Shown here: positions 16,681-25,210 of the stretch, one piece after another
Layout: each line of letters opens with the position of its first letter
Position numbering within the stretch: position 1 is the stretch's first letter
The notes under the pieces: generated by a model
Told to the model about the DNA's origin: nothing
The model's database searches: none
Seen by the model: only the letters and a program-made list of their open reading frames with translations
Translations under genes and position numbers: made by a program
Source: Collinsella aerofaciens
GTDB taxonomy: Bacteria; Actinomycetota; Coriobacteriia; Coriobacteriales; Coriobacteriaceae
Direction: 5' to 3'
DNA length: 64,000 nt
NCBI RefSeq assembly: GCF_963360655.1
Contig: NZ_OY725712.1
Span: 372,001-436,000 of the forward strand

Positions 16681-19004
16681 CTATCTAATCAATTGTAGTA
16701 TATCTGCTTTCATGCAATTATCAACCAACTTGTTTAATTGCTCCTCGTTTGCCGATAGTCCCTCTTTTTTCAAAATGTCGCGCACCTCGTTCTTAGTAAT
16801 CGGCTTTTCAAACAACGAAAGCAAAGCGAACGAAAAATCATTAACCGCACACATTCTATGGGTGGCACAACTCAGCAGTACTCTTAACCCCTCTTTTGAG
16901 CGTCCGACTTCTTTCACAAACGAACTTTTAACCAATTGAAAACCATTATCGTGCATTACATAATCGGCATCGATATTTGTATTCAGCAATCCATAATGCA
17001 ACAGTTCTTCTATCGCCCTTGTCAGCTCGAGGTCGCCCTGATCAAGGATAAGAGAAATGCTACAATCGGCCTCCAATAAACGGGCCAACTTAAGGTATAC
17101 CAACTGGGAAACAGCATAGACATGATGGTATTCAGAATTATAGAAGTAGGCAAATGGCTCAACGAGCACGACAGAGGTCTTGGAATCCAGCCAGATTCGA
17201 TCAGCTGGATTTAGACTAGTTAGCCGTCGCTTTACTTTGGTCAAATGTCCCTTATACCTGACAGCGTGAATAGAATCTAGGATCCAGGTCACCTCTGAAA
17301 TATGAAGCCGCTGGGGCAAGTCAATTGTGTCGCTACCGTTTATGACCTCTTGCATATAAAAATCAATATGATGCTCATCAGATAAGGATTTTGCTTCATT
17401 TAAAGTTAAACCAGTGCCTGAAACATAATCCACTTCGAGGCGCAAATCCTCATATTGGGACTTCGGCATTACAGAGACACCATACTTATCGGGATGATTC
17501 CAAACATCCGACCCCATAACGAGACCAAAATTCGTAAATCCTCTCGTGGAATATGGAACACCACATACCTGTTTTGAATAATTCAAAACATTCTCTGTAT
17601 AAGCTAAGGTGTTCAGAGCCTCTTCTTTAGTTTCGGTCGGAAAGCCAATCATAAAGAATAGATGAACAGGAATACCCGCATTGAGACAATCATGGATATT
17701 GCGATCAATCCAATCAACTCTCGTGTTCTTCTTCATTAGATCAAGAACTCTTTGGTTGTATGACTCGAGGCCAAACTGAATCTGCCTACATCCACTTTGG
17801 TATATCTTGTTGAAAACGTCTGTACTTAGGGTTGGAGAGAACCTCGTTTCTCCATGCCAGAAAAACGTTTTTCCCGATGCGTTTATTTCATCCGCGAGTT
17901 GCTCCATTCTTTTGCCTTCGAATGTTTCATCCACAAAAGAGAAAACTCTCGTGCCGTATTTTTCATTTAACCGACACATTATTTCAAATACTCTCGATAT
18001 AGGCATCTTTCGGTAACAACCACCGGTAGCACCGGGAATGGTGCAGAAGGCGCAATGATTAAAACACTGCCTAGAGGAATAAACCGGCAATATTAACTCA
18101 GGCATGAAGTATTTAGAAAGGGCGAAGCCATCGAAATCGGGAACTGTATCGTTGATAAATGTTTGCTCAATCCGATGGTTTTTATATATCTTTCCACCTT
18201 TAGCATGGCAAAGGTTTGGAACACAGTCGAGATTGTCATCACCGGAGTCAAGAGCCTCAAGAAGACGTGCAAGCGGCTCTTCGCCGTCATACATCATTAT
18301 CGAATCAATGTATTCAAAAAAGGGATGCCATTCTTTCATGCAGTCATCTGCTAAACGAGTAATGTAATTGCCGCCCAATGAGACGTGTTTAACAGATGGA
18401 CATTCTTCTTTAATCAGTTTCGCTAACGTAACTGCAGAAATCAATTGGAAACAGCCGCTCACCGAAATCCCAATAAACTCAATTTTTTCCCTCTGAATAC
18501 GCTTAAGAAAGGCAGTTTCATAGAAGGAAATAAACGGATTATGCAAGGTATCCGCAAGCGATTTCATTATTTCTGGTGTCGAATAATAATCATAGGGCAG
18601 ATCTATGGAGTTGAACGTGTATTTAACTCCATACGAGACGTGATTTATGATATAGAGTGCATTTCTAAAAATGTTTTCAGCATATTGTCTTTCTTTTAGA
18701 TTAAAGTATCTCTTCGATCTGAAAATATCTTTTGCCTCGTCAACATTAAGTGCTGACTTTTGTATCAACTCGATTGTTAATTGAACATTCGAACTAAACG
18801 AATCCTTTGATTCCCGATACCTTTTACAGCACTCTTCGACATGTCTAAAAGATAGGAGGTCATCGTAAAATTCCACGTTTAAGTCAACAATGTCAACTTT
18901 ATATTGTTCAACCTCTTGAAGATATGACTTCAAAACAGGCAAGGCAAGATACGGCCCCCCACTGGACTCCATCCTGGGGGAAATACTAAAAGCGTTTTAG
19001 GCAT
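16681..19004 (-). CDS. B12-binding-type radical SAM peptide maturase, frameshifted near the start
   Basis: A radical SAM protein of about 774 residues if one frame change is allowed. The natural start is ATG 19004, eight bases after the MFS stop, giving MPKTLLVFPPGWSPVGG, the usual N-terminus of cobalamin-type enzymes. The rest continues in another frame from PYLALPVLKSYLQ; the switch is at a run of six G (C6 at 18955-18960). An N-terminal B12-like domain is suggested by IGISVSGCFQLISA and HVSLGG. The 4Fe-4S motif is CFNHCAFC, followed by VDETFEG, WHGETRFSP and FGLESYNQRVLDLMKKN. The last 100 or so residues look like a PqqD/RRE-type winged helix that would hold a peptide leader. No SPASM cysteine cluster is obvious. 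Base composition is far more AT-rich than its neighbours. Confidence 0.82.
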
Positions 19005-19011
19005 ATCAACG

Positions 19012-20199
19012 TCACATCTTTCGCAAATAATTCAATTGAAACGCAGCTACCATCATAATTGAAAATACACCAAGTCCTGTAACGAGAATTGAGAACATCG
19101 CGGTGCTCGTGAACAGCGAAACAAGGAGTGTTGAAATAACAACAGCAACCGATTGCAAAGACTCCCTAATTGAAAACAGGCTTATCGATTCAGATTCGTC
19201 TCTCGCCAAATCCTGCAGCGATGTTATGAGAAGCACATCTTGAATGGCGTTTCCGGCACCGACGATAAAAAGGATAATAAACGATATCCCAGACGCATAA
19301 CGATAGCCAAACGCCAGATACGCACCGAGCGCAAGATACGTCACAAAACAATATGATTTAACGCAATCGGAACCACTAATTAAACGACCATATATTGTAT
19401 TTCCGAACAACAGTCCGATTGTAAGACTACTCTGAAGGAATCCATATTGTATCGATGACGAGTCAAATTGCAATTGCGCTATAGCTGGCAAAAGAGAATT
19501 CAGAGAGCCGAATGCCACGCCACTAGAAATATCGATTAATAGGAAACCAATTGCCAAGTGCTTCGCGCTAAGATCACTAAATGCAGTCCTGTTTTTTTCA
19601 TTTTTGCTTATCCCCTCTTTATCATTAACCTCGATAACCGACGGAACATCTCGCAGCAACCAGAACGACGCGGCAAAAGAAAGCGCGTCTAATGCAAGAA
19701 CAGCCTCCGCCCCAAATTGAGCGACAACAAAACCGCCGGCAACTGGCCCCAGAACCATCATCAAATTCTGCAGAAACCCAAACGAATTATTAATTACGTC
19801 GCGATTGATACTATTCGTATTGGCTCTTAACAACGAGTAAAAGCAGGGCATTTCAACCGTTCGGCAAAGCGATACCGCGCACGTAATAGCAAACATACTC
19901 CATTTACTATCAACAAAAATATAGCAAACGAATAATCCCGCGCGAATTAAGTCTGCCAATCTCATGGCCTGCAGTGTCCCGATACCCATCTTCTGAGGCA
20001 GCTGCGCGAGCGAAACTGAAAACAGAGAGGGGGCAAATCTGCAGCAGACCATCAAAGCAGTTGCAGAAACATCGTGAGTTACCTCGTAAATCAGCATTGG
20101 CAAAGCAATATTCGCACACCAATTGCCTATTTCGCTTATCCCTCTAGCAATATATAGGACCCGAACCGGATGGCTAGCTCTCAATACCGTGAACATCAC
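19012..20199 (-). CDS. MFS transporter, probable peptide exporter
   Basis: A 395-residue major facilitator protein with about 12 hydrophobic segments. The first half carries RADLIRAGLF-like text (MRLADLIRAGLFVCYIF) and the second half repeats the pattern after a charged central loop (NDKEGISKNEKNRTAF). It is closest in style to MFS_3/enterobactin-exporter type proteins. It starts inside the 3' end of the DUF2087 gene (GTG 20199 or ATG 20196, both after a GAGG) and ends eight bases before the radical SAM start, so all genes should be translated together. Export of the modified peptide, or self-immunity, is inferred from context. Confidence 0.85.
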   Translation of the reverse strand: MMFTVLRASHPVRVLYIARGISEIGNWCANIALPMLIYEVTHDVSATALMVCCRFAPSLFSVSLAQLPQKMGIGTLQAMRLADLIRAGLFVCYIFVDSKWSMFAITCAVSLCRTVEMPCFYSLLRANTNSINRDVINNSFGFLQNLMMVLGPVAGGFVVAQFGAEAVLALDALSFAASFWLLRDVPSVIEVNDKEGISKNEKNRTAFSDLSAKHLAIGFLLIDISSGVAFGSLNSLLPAIAQLQFDSSSIQYGFLQSSLTIGLLFGNTIYGRLISGSDCVKSYCFVTYLALGAYLAFGYRYASGISFIILFIVGAGNAIQDVLLITSLQDLARDESESISLFSIRESLQSVAVVISTLLVSLFTSTAMFSILVTGLGVFSIMMVAAFQLNYLRKM

Positions 20200-20455
20200 G
20201 ATTAACCTCGTATTTCAGGCCTCGTTCATCCCTTAATAGGAATCCATAATCAACCAAGTACCGCCTCAACACGGCATAATCAGGATAGAGCTGTGACAGC
20301 ACACGATTAACCTGAAGCTCCGTATAACTTGTATTTAATTCAAAGAAAGAGACGGCCCATAGCAGCATGATTCTTTTATAGCTTTCCTTTTTTGGAATTG
20401 AAACCAGCTCGCCATTCTTGAGAAATCGTTTTTTAAAGTCTATTAGCTCATCCAT
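20174..20455 (-). CDS. DUF2087 winged-helix-like protein
   Basis: A 93-residue protein. The central part (ESYKRIMLLWAVSFFELNTS, then YTELQVNRVLSQLYPDYAVLR and RYLVDYGFLLRD) is the DUF2087 pattern, a small helical domain often attached to ArsR-type regulators. It is the first gene of the peptide operon, with GGAGG six bases before ATG and a promoter 30-55 bases upstream. It overlaps the MFS gene by about 25 bases. It could regulate the operon through the direct repeats around the -10 box; that is inferred. Confidence 0.7.
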   Translation of the reverse strand: MDELIDFKKRFLKNGELVSIPKKESYKRIMLLWAVSFFELNTSYTELQVNRVLSQLYPDYAVLRRYLVDYGFLLRDERGLKYEVNRDVHGIES

Positions 20456-20470
20456 TCACATCCTCCATTT

Positions 20471-20511
20471 CATACGCATCTAATACTAAAAATGCATACG
20501 CTTTAGGTCAT
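20471..20511 (-). promoter_or_regulatory. Promoter of the peptide operon with CATACGC direct repeats
   Basis: On the minus strand ATGACC (20511-20506) and TAGTAT (20488-20483) are 17 bases apart. CATACGC occurs at 20471-20477 and again at 20495-20501, 24 bases apart, on both sides of the -10 box, a good position for a regulator. Confidence 0.5.
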
Positions 20512-20534
20512 CGCATTCGGCTTCTTTATTCGAA

Positions 20535-20774
20535 CTAAACTCGAACTAATCTAAATGATTTGCTCAAACACTCTTCGAAAGCTCGTTTTTCACTCTGAGT
20601 AAAATGCCCTTCCCAGTCAGTCCACGAACAGGAAGGCAACTCACAGCGAGCGGAGTCGAAGCCCTCTGCCGTCGGTCGTTCAAAATGCACGACAACCTTT
20701 TCGATATCCTCATCTGCAATCAGGTCAGAATGAACGACCTCGGTACCGTCTTCGAATGTCATATACGGGTACAT
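20535..20774 (-). CDS. Conserved small protein of unknown function
   Basis: A 79-residue acidic soluble protein beginning MYPYMTFEDGTEVVHSDL. The ATG at 20774 follows GAGGTGG by eight bases; in-frame codons upstream are not needed. The middle (VVVHFERPTAEGFDSARCEL) followed by a Trp-containing segment (SWTDWEGHF) and a helical end resembles small proteins seen in other gut bacteria, often near toxin-antitoxin genes, but I cannot name a family. There is no membrane segment. It stands directly upstream of the AT-rich peptide cluster, in the same direction, with its own ribosome site. Confidence 0.6.
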   Translation of the reverse strand: MYPYMTFEDGTEVVHSDLIADEDIEKVVVHFERPTAEGFDSARCELPSCSWTDWEGHFTQSEKRAFEECLSKSFRLVRV

Positions 20775-20949
20775 CACGTAAACCACCTCGCAATCGTAAA
20801 TCCAGTTTAGCATCAAGCTATTGCACCAAAGACAGCAAGCCCCCCTTGATGAGTTGATGGTATCTGCTAAATGTCACGTACGATTCACATCTGGTGGGTA
20901 CCCTGATGGCTGAATGAAACGAAGCAGATTTACGCCGGGAGGACCCCGT

Positions 20950-21894
20950 ATGACAACCAAGTACACCGACGCGCCGCGCACGCGCGTCATGACGCCGGCA
21001 TCGCTCAACAACGGCGTGCACGAGAACCATTCCATCGGACAGACCATGGCCATCGCGCCCAAAAAGGGCCTGTTCGATGACATTTCCATTCCCCAGATCA
21101 TCGCCGGCGCCGCAGCTGCTGCCACGAGCGTCGCGCTTGCCTCCAAGATCGGTATCGCCGGATCGGTGATCGGCGCCGCCGTGAGCTCGGTCATCACCGT
21201 TGTGTCCTCGCAGGTCTACCGCCACTTTATCTCTGCGAGCGCCGAAGCAATCAAGGGCACGCATGCCGCTGTCGACTACCCTGCCGGCGCCTACGAGCCC
21301 GTTGAGCCCGATGTCGAGGAGCACCTAGGTGGCGCCGCGACCACGCAGGAAATGCGCCAGGTTGCGGGACGCGCGACCACAGCGCGCGTCGCCCCTAACA
21401 GCCTGCGCGCCAAGGCCGCGGCAGAGCGCAGCCAGACGCAAAAGAAGGTCATCGTCTTCTCGATCGCCATCGCCATTGTCGCGGTCATCGCCTGCGCCGG
21501 TGCCATCCTTATCACCACCGCCGGTGAGGGTCTGGGTGAGCGCCCCGAGCCAATCCTTTCGTCGCATACGACCGAGCACGACGCGGATAGCTCCGGTCAA
21601 TCGCAAGGCCAGCAGGACGACCCGCAGGGCACCTCCACATCCACCGACTCGTCCTCGAACACCCCCGATCAGTCGCAGGACACCGATTCCTCTGTGAACA
21701 ACAGCGGTACGCAATCCGGCACAACCGACTCAAGCCAAACGACTGACGGCTCTCAACCGAGCACGGGCGACCAGACGAGCGGCAATACATCGGGCACGGG
21801 ATCTACCGACAACAGCAGCACTAACAGCTCGGGCGGAACCGCGTCCGGCACGGCATCTGACAGCTCGAGCCAAGGCACGACGTCGGGCAACTAA
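20950..21894 (+). CDS. Membrane protein with long Ser/Thr/Gly-rich tail
   Basis: A 314-residue protein. The ATG at 20950 follows GGGAGG by seven bases. Residues about 45-90 are a Gly/Ala-rich hydrophobic region (IIAGAAAAATSVALASKIGI and onward) able to form a membrane hairpin. A soluble segment follows to about 160, then one strong membrane helix (VIVFSIAIAIVAVIACAGAI). The last 125 residues are low-complexity Ser, Thr, Asp, Gly and Gln, as in wall-spanning stalks, but there is no sorting motif at the end. Similar proteins occur in Coriobacteriia; function is unknown. Confidence 0.65.
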   Translation: MTTKYTDAPRTRVMTPASLNNGVHENHSIGQTMAIAPKKGLFDDISIPQIIAGAAAAATSVALASKIGIAGSVIGAAVSSVITVVSSQVYRHFISASAEAIKGTHAAVDYPAGAYEPVEPDVEEHLGGAATTQEMRQVAGRATTARVAPNSLRAKAAAERSQTQKKVIVFSIAIAIVAVIACAGAILITTAGEGLGERPEPILSSHTTEHDADSSGQSQGQQDDPQGTSTSTDSSSNTPDQSQDTDSSVNNSGTQSGTTDSSQTTDGSQPSTGDQTSGNTSGTGSTDNSSTNSSGGTASGTASDSSSQGTTSGN

Positions 21895-22032
21895 GCGCGT
21901 TTGCCTCTCATAGATAACCGACCTGCATAACGGGCGCGAACCGGCAACGGTCGCGCCCGTTTGCCTTGGGCGACGAGATGGCAAGCCCCGTGCGATGGTA
22001 AGATGCTTTGGTGTGTAAAGAGGAGATTTGCC

Positions 22033-23379
22033 ATGAGCAAGACAATAGTTAGGCCCACGCTTTCGCTGGGCAACCACATCTATCTGTATCGCCTGCTGCG
22101 CGATGCAATCGGATGCGGCAAGCAAACGTTTATGACGCAGGTCGAGGAGGCACTCGCCGCTGGTGACATGGCCGCTTATGACCTGGGCTTCGAGTCCACG
22201 CGCGAGCTGCTCGAGGAGCTCGACGACTGCATTAAGCTGACCGTCTTTAAGGGCGGTCGCCTGTATGCCACTGTCATCGCCAACGAGGCCTGGGATGCCG
22301 CCCTTGCCAAGGGCGAGGACAAGCCCAAGGCAGCCAAGGGAGCCAAGCAGTCCTACAAAAAGAAAAAACGCGGCGAGAAGGACCTCAAGGCCGTGCGTCC
22401 CAAGCACGTTAAGCGTCCCGAGCCCGAGCCCGTGGCCGAAGTCGCTCCGGAGCCCGAGCCCGAGCCCGAGATCGAAGCCGCTATTGAGGTAACAGCAGAA
22501 GCCGAAACCGAAATCACTGCCACGACCGATCCCGAAGTCATATCCGAGCAGGAAGCCACTGCGGAGCTCAACGAAGCTCCCAAGTCGACAACCGAAGAAG
22601 CCGCTGACCAGCCCGAAACGCCTGCGTTCCAAAACAGCGATGTCTTTGGCGACGAGACCGAGGACGATCAGCCCGACGAGCCCGACGATCAAGGCGCTAC
22701 CGAGTCGGCGCCGGAGCCCGAGACGCCGCAGCCCGCCATCTCGCTCACGGTCGTCTATGACCCCGAGAACGCAAACGCCGGCATCACCACCATGGCATCC
22801 ACGCCCATCGAGGCAAAGTCGAGCGTCGAGAACGAGAACGCGACGCAGGTTGAGGTTGAAACCGCAGTTGCAGACGCGCCCGTCACCGTGAAGCCCGCAG
22901 ATTCCACAACCAAGCCGAAGACGACGCCGGAGCCCGCAGATTCCACGATCAAGCCGGAAGCGACGCCGGAGCCCGCACCCGTCATCGAATCCGTGCCCGC
23001 CGCTGTTTGCGACCAAATTCCCGCACCGGCACCGTCTCCGGCCCCCGCTGCAGCACCGGCCCCCGCACCCGCAGCACCGACCATCCCCAAGGACTTCCCC
23101 ATCGATTTCGCAACCGAGGTCTTCTGCCCCGGCCCGCTTCTGCACGAGCTATCGACCTATCTCCCCTACGGCGCCGACACGCTCGGTATCGTCGGCGAGT
23201 ACTACTGGATCGCCCGCGAGCGCGGTACCATCGAGGCCGCGCGAAACCGCGCAAGCTTCCCCCTGCACTACACGCAGGCCGGCGAGCGCCACGAAGTCAC
23301 CGTGCGCATCCGCCGCAACACCACCGGCGGCCTCGGAGCCACCTGGGTCATCGACAAGGTCGAAGCCCCGGTCGAGTAA
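22033..23379 (+). CDS. Two-domain protein with Pro/Glu repeat linker
   Basis: A 448-residue protein starting MSKTIVRPTLSLGNHIYLYR, with AGAGGAG eight bases before the ATG. Residues 1-85 form a compact N-terminal domain (FMTQVEEALAAGDMAAYDLG, ending GGRLYATVIANEAWD). A Lys-rich patch (KKKKRG) and a 240-residue acidic linker follow, with PEPEPEPE runs and the near-duplicate KPADSTTKPKTTPEPADSTIKP-like units. Residues about 350-448 are a second domain (FPIDFATEVFCPGPLLHELS, then a final beta-rich RRNTTGGLGATWVIDKVE). No signal peptide or membrane segment is present, so it is likely cytoplasmic and possibly nucleic-acid linked. I do not recognise either domain. Confidence 0.7.
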   Translation: MSKTIVRPTLSLGNHIYLYRLLRDAIGCGKQTFMTQVEEALAAGDMAAYDLGFESTRELLEELDDCIKLTVFKGGRLYATVIANEAWDAALAKGEDKPKAAKGAKQSYKKKKRGEKDLKAVRPKHVKRPEPEPVAEVAPEPEPEPEIEAAIEVTAEAETEITATTDPEVISEQEATAELNEAPKSTTEEAADQPETPAFQNSDVFGDETEDDQPDEPDDQGATESAPEPETPQPAISLTVVYDPENANAGITTMASTPIEAKSSVENENATQVEVETAVADAPVTVKPADSTTKPKTTPEPADSTIKPEATPEPAPVIESVPAAVCDQIPAPAPSPAPAAAPAPAPAAPTIPKDFPIDFATEVFCPGPLLHELSTYLPYGADTLGIVGEYYWIARERGTIEAARNRASFPLHYTQAGERHEVTVRIRRNTTGGLGATWVIDKVEAPVE

Positions 23380-23419
23380 AAAAGGCCTCGGATAGCCAAT
23401 TGACCATCCGAGGCCTTTT
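23380..23419. terminator. Bidirectional terminator
   Basis: AAAAGGCCTCGGAT (23380-23393) and ATCCGAGGCCTTTT (23406-23419) pair perfectly over 14 bases, between convergent genes. Confidence 0.88.
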
Positions 23420-23432
23420 GAATTCAGGCCTT

Positions 23433-23825
23433 TTAGTTGTCATCGGTGCATATAGACACCAGAGAAGCAAGCTCATCCTCAAGTTGCGGAGCAAAGTATC
23501 TAAAAGAAACCTGCGCTCCAGTCGGTATCGACTCAATCATATTCGCAGCATTATCTGAGACTCGGTACGGTGCAGTTTCACCTGTCTTTAAATCCTCTAT
23601 TGAGCAGACAGCGTCTTCAGCATCAACCGACCTAAGCACGCCTTTTCCTTGTAACATCACATCGGCATGCCCGCCAGCTATTTCTAATGAACCTGAGTCT
23701 GTCGCAGTCACTTCTCCGGAACCTCCGCGCGATATCTCTTCCTTTGTTGAACAGCCCACCAATGAAGCCATCAGCACCAAAGACAGGGCTAGACGAATCG
23801 CCCTACTTCGAAAAAGTCGTTCCAT
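23433..23825 (-). CDS. Small lipoprotein
   Basis: About 130 residues with a classical lipoprotein signal: a basic start (MERLFRSRAIRLALSL) and the lipobox MASLVGC. The mature part begins STKEEISRGGSGEV and carries an OB-like beta pattern (GVLRSVDAEDAVCSIEDL, TGAQVSFRYFAP). It overlaps the end of the Tat-exported protein gene, so the two are probably co-expressed and may work together at the membrane surface. The start is not certain; ATG codons at 23852 and 23834 are alternatives and none has a strong ribosome site. Confidence 0.65.
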   Translation of the reverse strand: MERLFRSRAIRLALSLVLMASLVGCSTKEEISRGGSGEVTATDSGSLEIAGGHADVMLQGKGVLRSVDAEDAVCSIEDLKTGETAPYRVSDNAANMIESIPTGAQVSFRYFAPQLEDELASLVSICTDDN

Positions 23826-24930
23826 AAGTCCACGCATAATAGCTCTGATCATACTTCAGGAAGGATAAAGATGAATTCCAGCCGTCCGCTATGCCAATCA
23901 TCTGCCTTGTCTCTCCAGTTTTCTTACCAGTAAGTGTGGCGTAAGCCTCCGCTGTTACAGAATGGGCTGATCCGTTGTACAAACTCGCATGTAAAACATT
24001 CGGTCTATTAGAGTTAATCTCATTTTGAATGCTCGCGATAGCCGGAGAGGAGACAGTGCGGGCGATAAGAGTACTTCCTCTGCTTGCGCAGTAATTTGTA
24101 AACCCCGTTGCACAGGTTGATATCGGCGTTCCACCCAAAACAACGCCGGGAACAGTCTGTTCTTCATCGGAAAGAGCATGGGTATTGGTGTAACTCCATA
24201 TCTGCATATATTGCGAAGGGTCGCTATATAAATTGGCAATGCCATACAGTTCCGCAACGTTCGAAAAAGCTGTCACCATACAAGCATAGTGGGCGGTAAG
24301 CCTCTTAATCTCGCTTTCATCATATGACATAAACTGAGAAATGGAACGAAATCCAGATACTGTGTAATCCTGCATTTGAGTTGCGTAAATTACAACATCG
24401 TTCCAGCTTGAAGGTTTATTCGATAAAACGACAGGCCGTCCTTCTATGGAAACAGCCGGGATTGTTCTTCCGCAATTTGTTGTTATTGAACCGTCCAAAG
24501 ATTGCACGCCGAATTCGAATGGATTGATCATTACGACTGGGTTATTGAAAGAATAAGACTCGACACCAAGATCTCCTCCCCGATCCATAGGGCTGACTAA
24601 GCCGTCTCCAAAACGATATCCCGTAAGTATTTCATCATCTGAAGCATCTAAAACCAAATAGCCCGCGGCTCTATTGGATGTCACAACCGGAACAATGTAA
24701 CCAAGCGGGGACCCATCAACATCTACAAAAGGAATAGGGTCAGAAGGCGTATACGAATAGCCGAGGAGTCCCTTTATATATTTATCGGCAAGCTCTTGCG
24801 CAATTTCAGAAGTAAATTGTATCTGCTCACCATCAATATTGCCCGTCGAAGCAAAAACCTCTTTCGGACGTGCGGCTAAGGCGACAATTGAAGACGCGAC
24901 AAGTTGCAGAAAACGACGACGCGAAAGCAT
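23803..24930 (-). CDS. Tat-exported C39/C10-like papain-fold protein
   Basis: A 375-residue secreted protein. The start MLSRRRFLQLVASSIVALAA is a twin-arginine signal with a cleavage region near ASTG. Residues 35-150 look like a propeptide of the streptopain/Spi kind (DVDGSPLGYIVPVVTSNRAA, then GYLVLDASDDEILTG). The C-terminal domain has a Cys in HYACMVTAFSNVAELYG, a second in CATGFTNYCASRG, a His in GSAHSVTAEAY and a late Asn in DGWNSSLSF, consistent with a papain-like C39_2/C10 fold. Activity is plausible but not certain, since I cannot assign the catalytic Cys firmly. Composition is AT-rich compared with neighbours, a sign of transfer. Confidence 0.72.
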   Translation of the reverse strand: MLSRRRFLQLVASSIVALAARPKEVFASTGNIDGEQIQFTSEIAQELADKYIKGLLGYSYTPSDPIPFVDVDGSPLGYIVPVVTSNRAAGYLVLDASDDEILTGYRFGDGLVSPMDRGGDLGVESYSFNNPVVMINPFEFGVQSLDGSITTNCGRTIPAVSIEGRPVVLSNKPSSWNDVVIYATQMQDYTVSGFRSISQFMSYDESEIKRLTAHYACMVTAFSNVAELYGIANLYSDPSQYMQIWSYTNTHALSDEEQTVPGVVLGGTPISTCATGFTNYCASRGSTLIARTVSSPAIASIQNEINSNRPNVLHASLYNGSAHSVTAEAYATLTGKKTGETRQMIGIADGWNSSLSFLKYDQSYYAWTYGTTFSK

Positions 24931-24986
24931 ATGTTCTTCTTTCTAGAGAAGCGACTTATAAGGTACTCCTATTCTATAATCTTTTT

Positions 24987-24998
24987 TGTAACGTTACA
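24987..24998. promoter_or_regulatory. Perfect palindrome TGTAACGTTACA
   Basis: A 12-base perfect palindrome 57 bases upstream of the Tat-exported protein gene, next to an AT-rich region that may be its promoter. It is a candidate operator. The rest of 24999-25173 shows nothing I can name. Confidence 0.35.
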
Positions 24999-25173
24999 GC
25001 ACTGGTTATATTTCAATTCGATTTGCTTATGTCCTTGCAACCCAATGCGTCTTTACGTTTTAAACGGAATTAGAAAATCGCTCATAGCAAAAACGGGCTT
25101 TAATCCCAAAGAGATAACTTTGATTATGAATCAAACCAGCAGCCAGGGCATAGCTGCAGTGCAATTGCTACAA

Positions 25174-25201
25174 GAAAGGCCGCCCTTGGTGGCGGCCTTT
25201 C
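25174..25201 (-). terminator. Terminator of ettA
   Basis: GAAAGGCCGCC (25174-25184) and GGCGGCCTTTC (25191-25201) form a perfect 11-base stem, 10 bases after the ettA stop. Confidence 0.85.
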
Positions 25202-25210
25202 TACTTGCTA

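Noticed and set aside
21730-23145. 471-codon frame rich in Gly, Cys and Arg on the minus strand
   Set aside because: It mirrors the Pro/Glu-repeat linker of the real plus-strand gene and has no start signal or recognisable domain.
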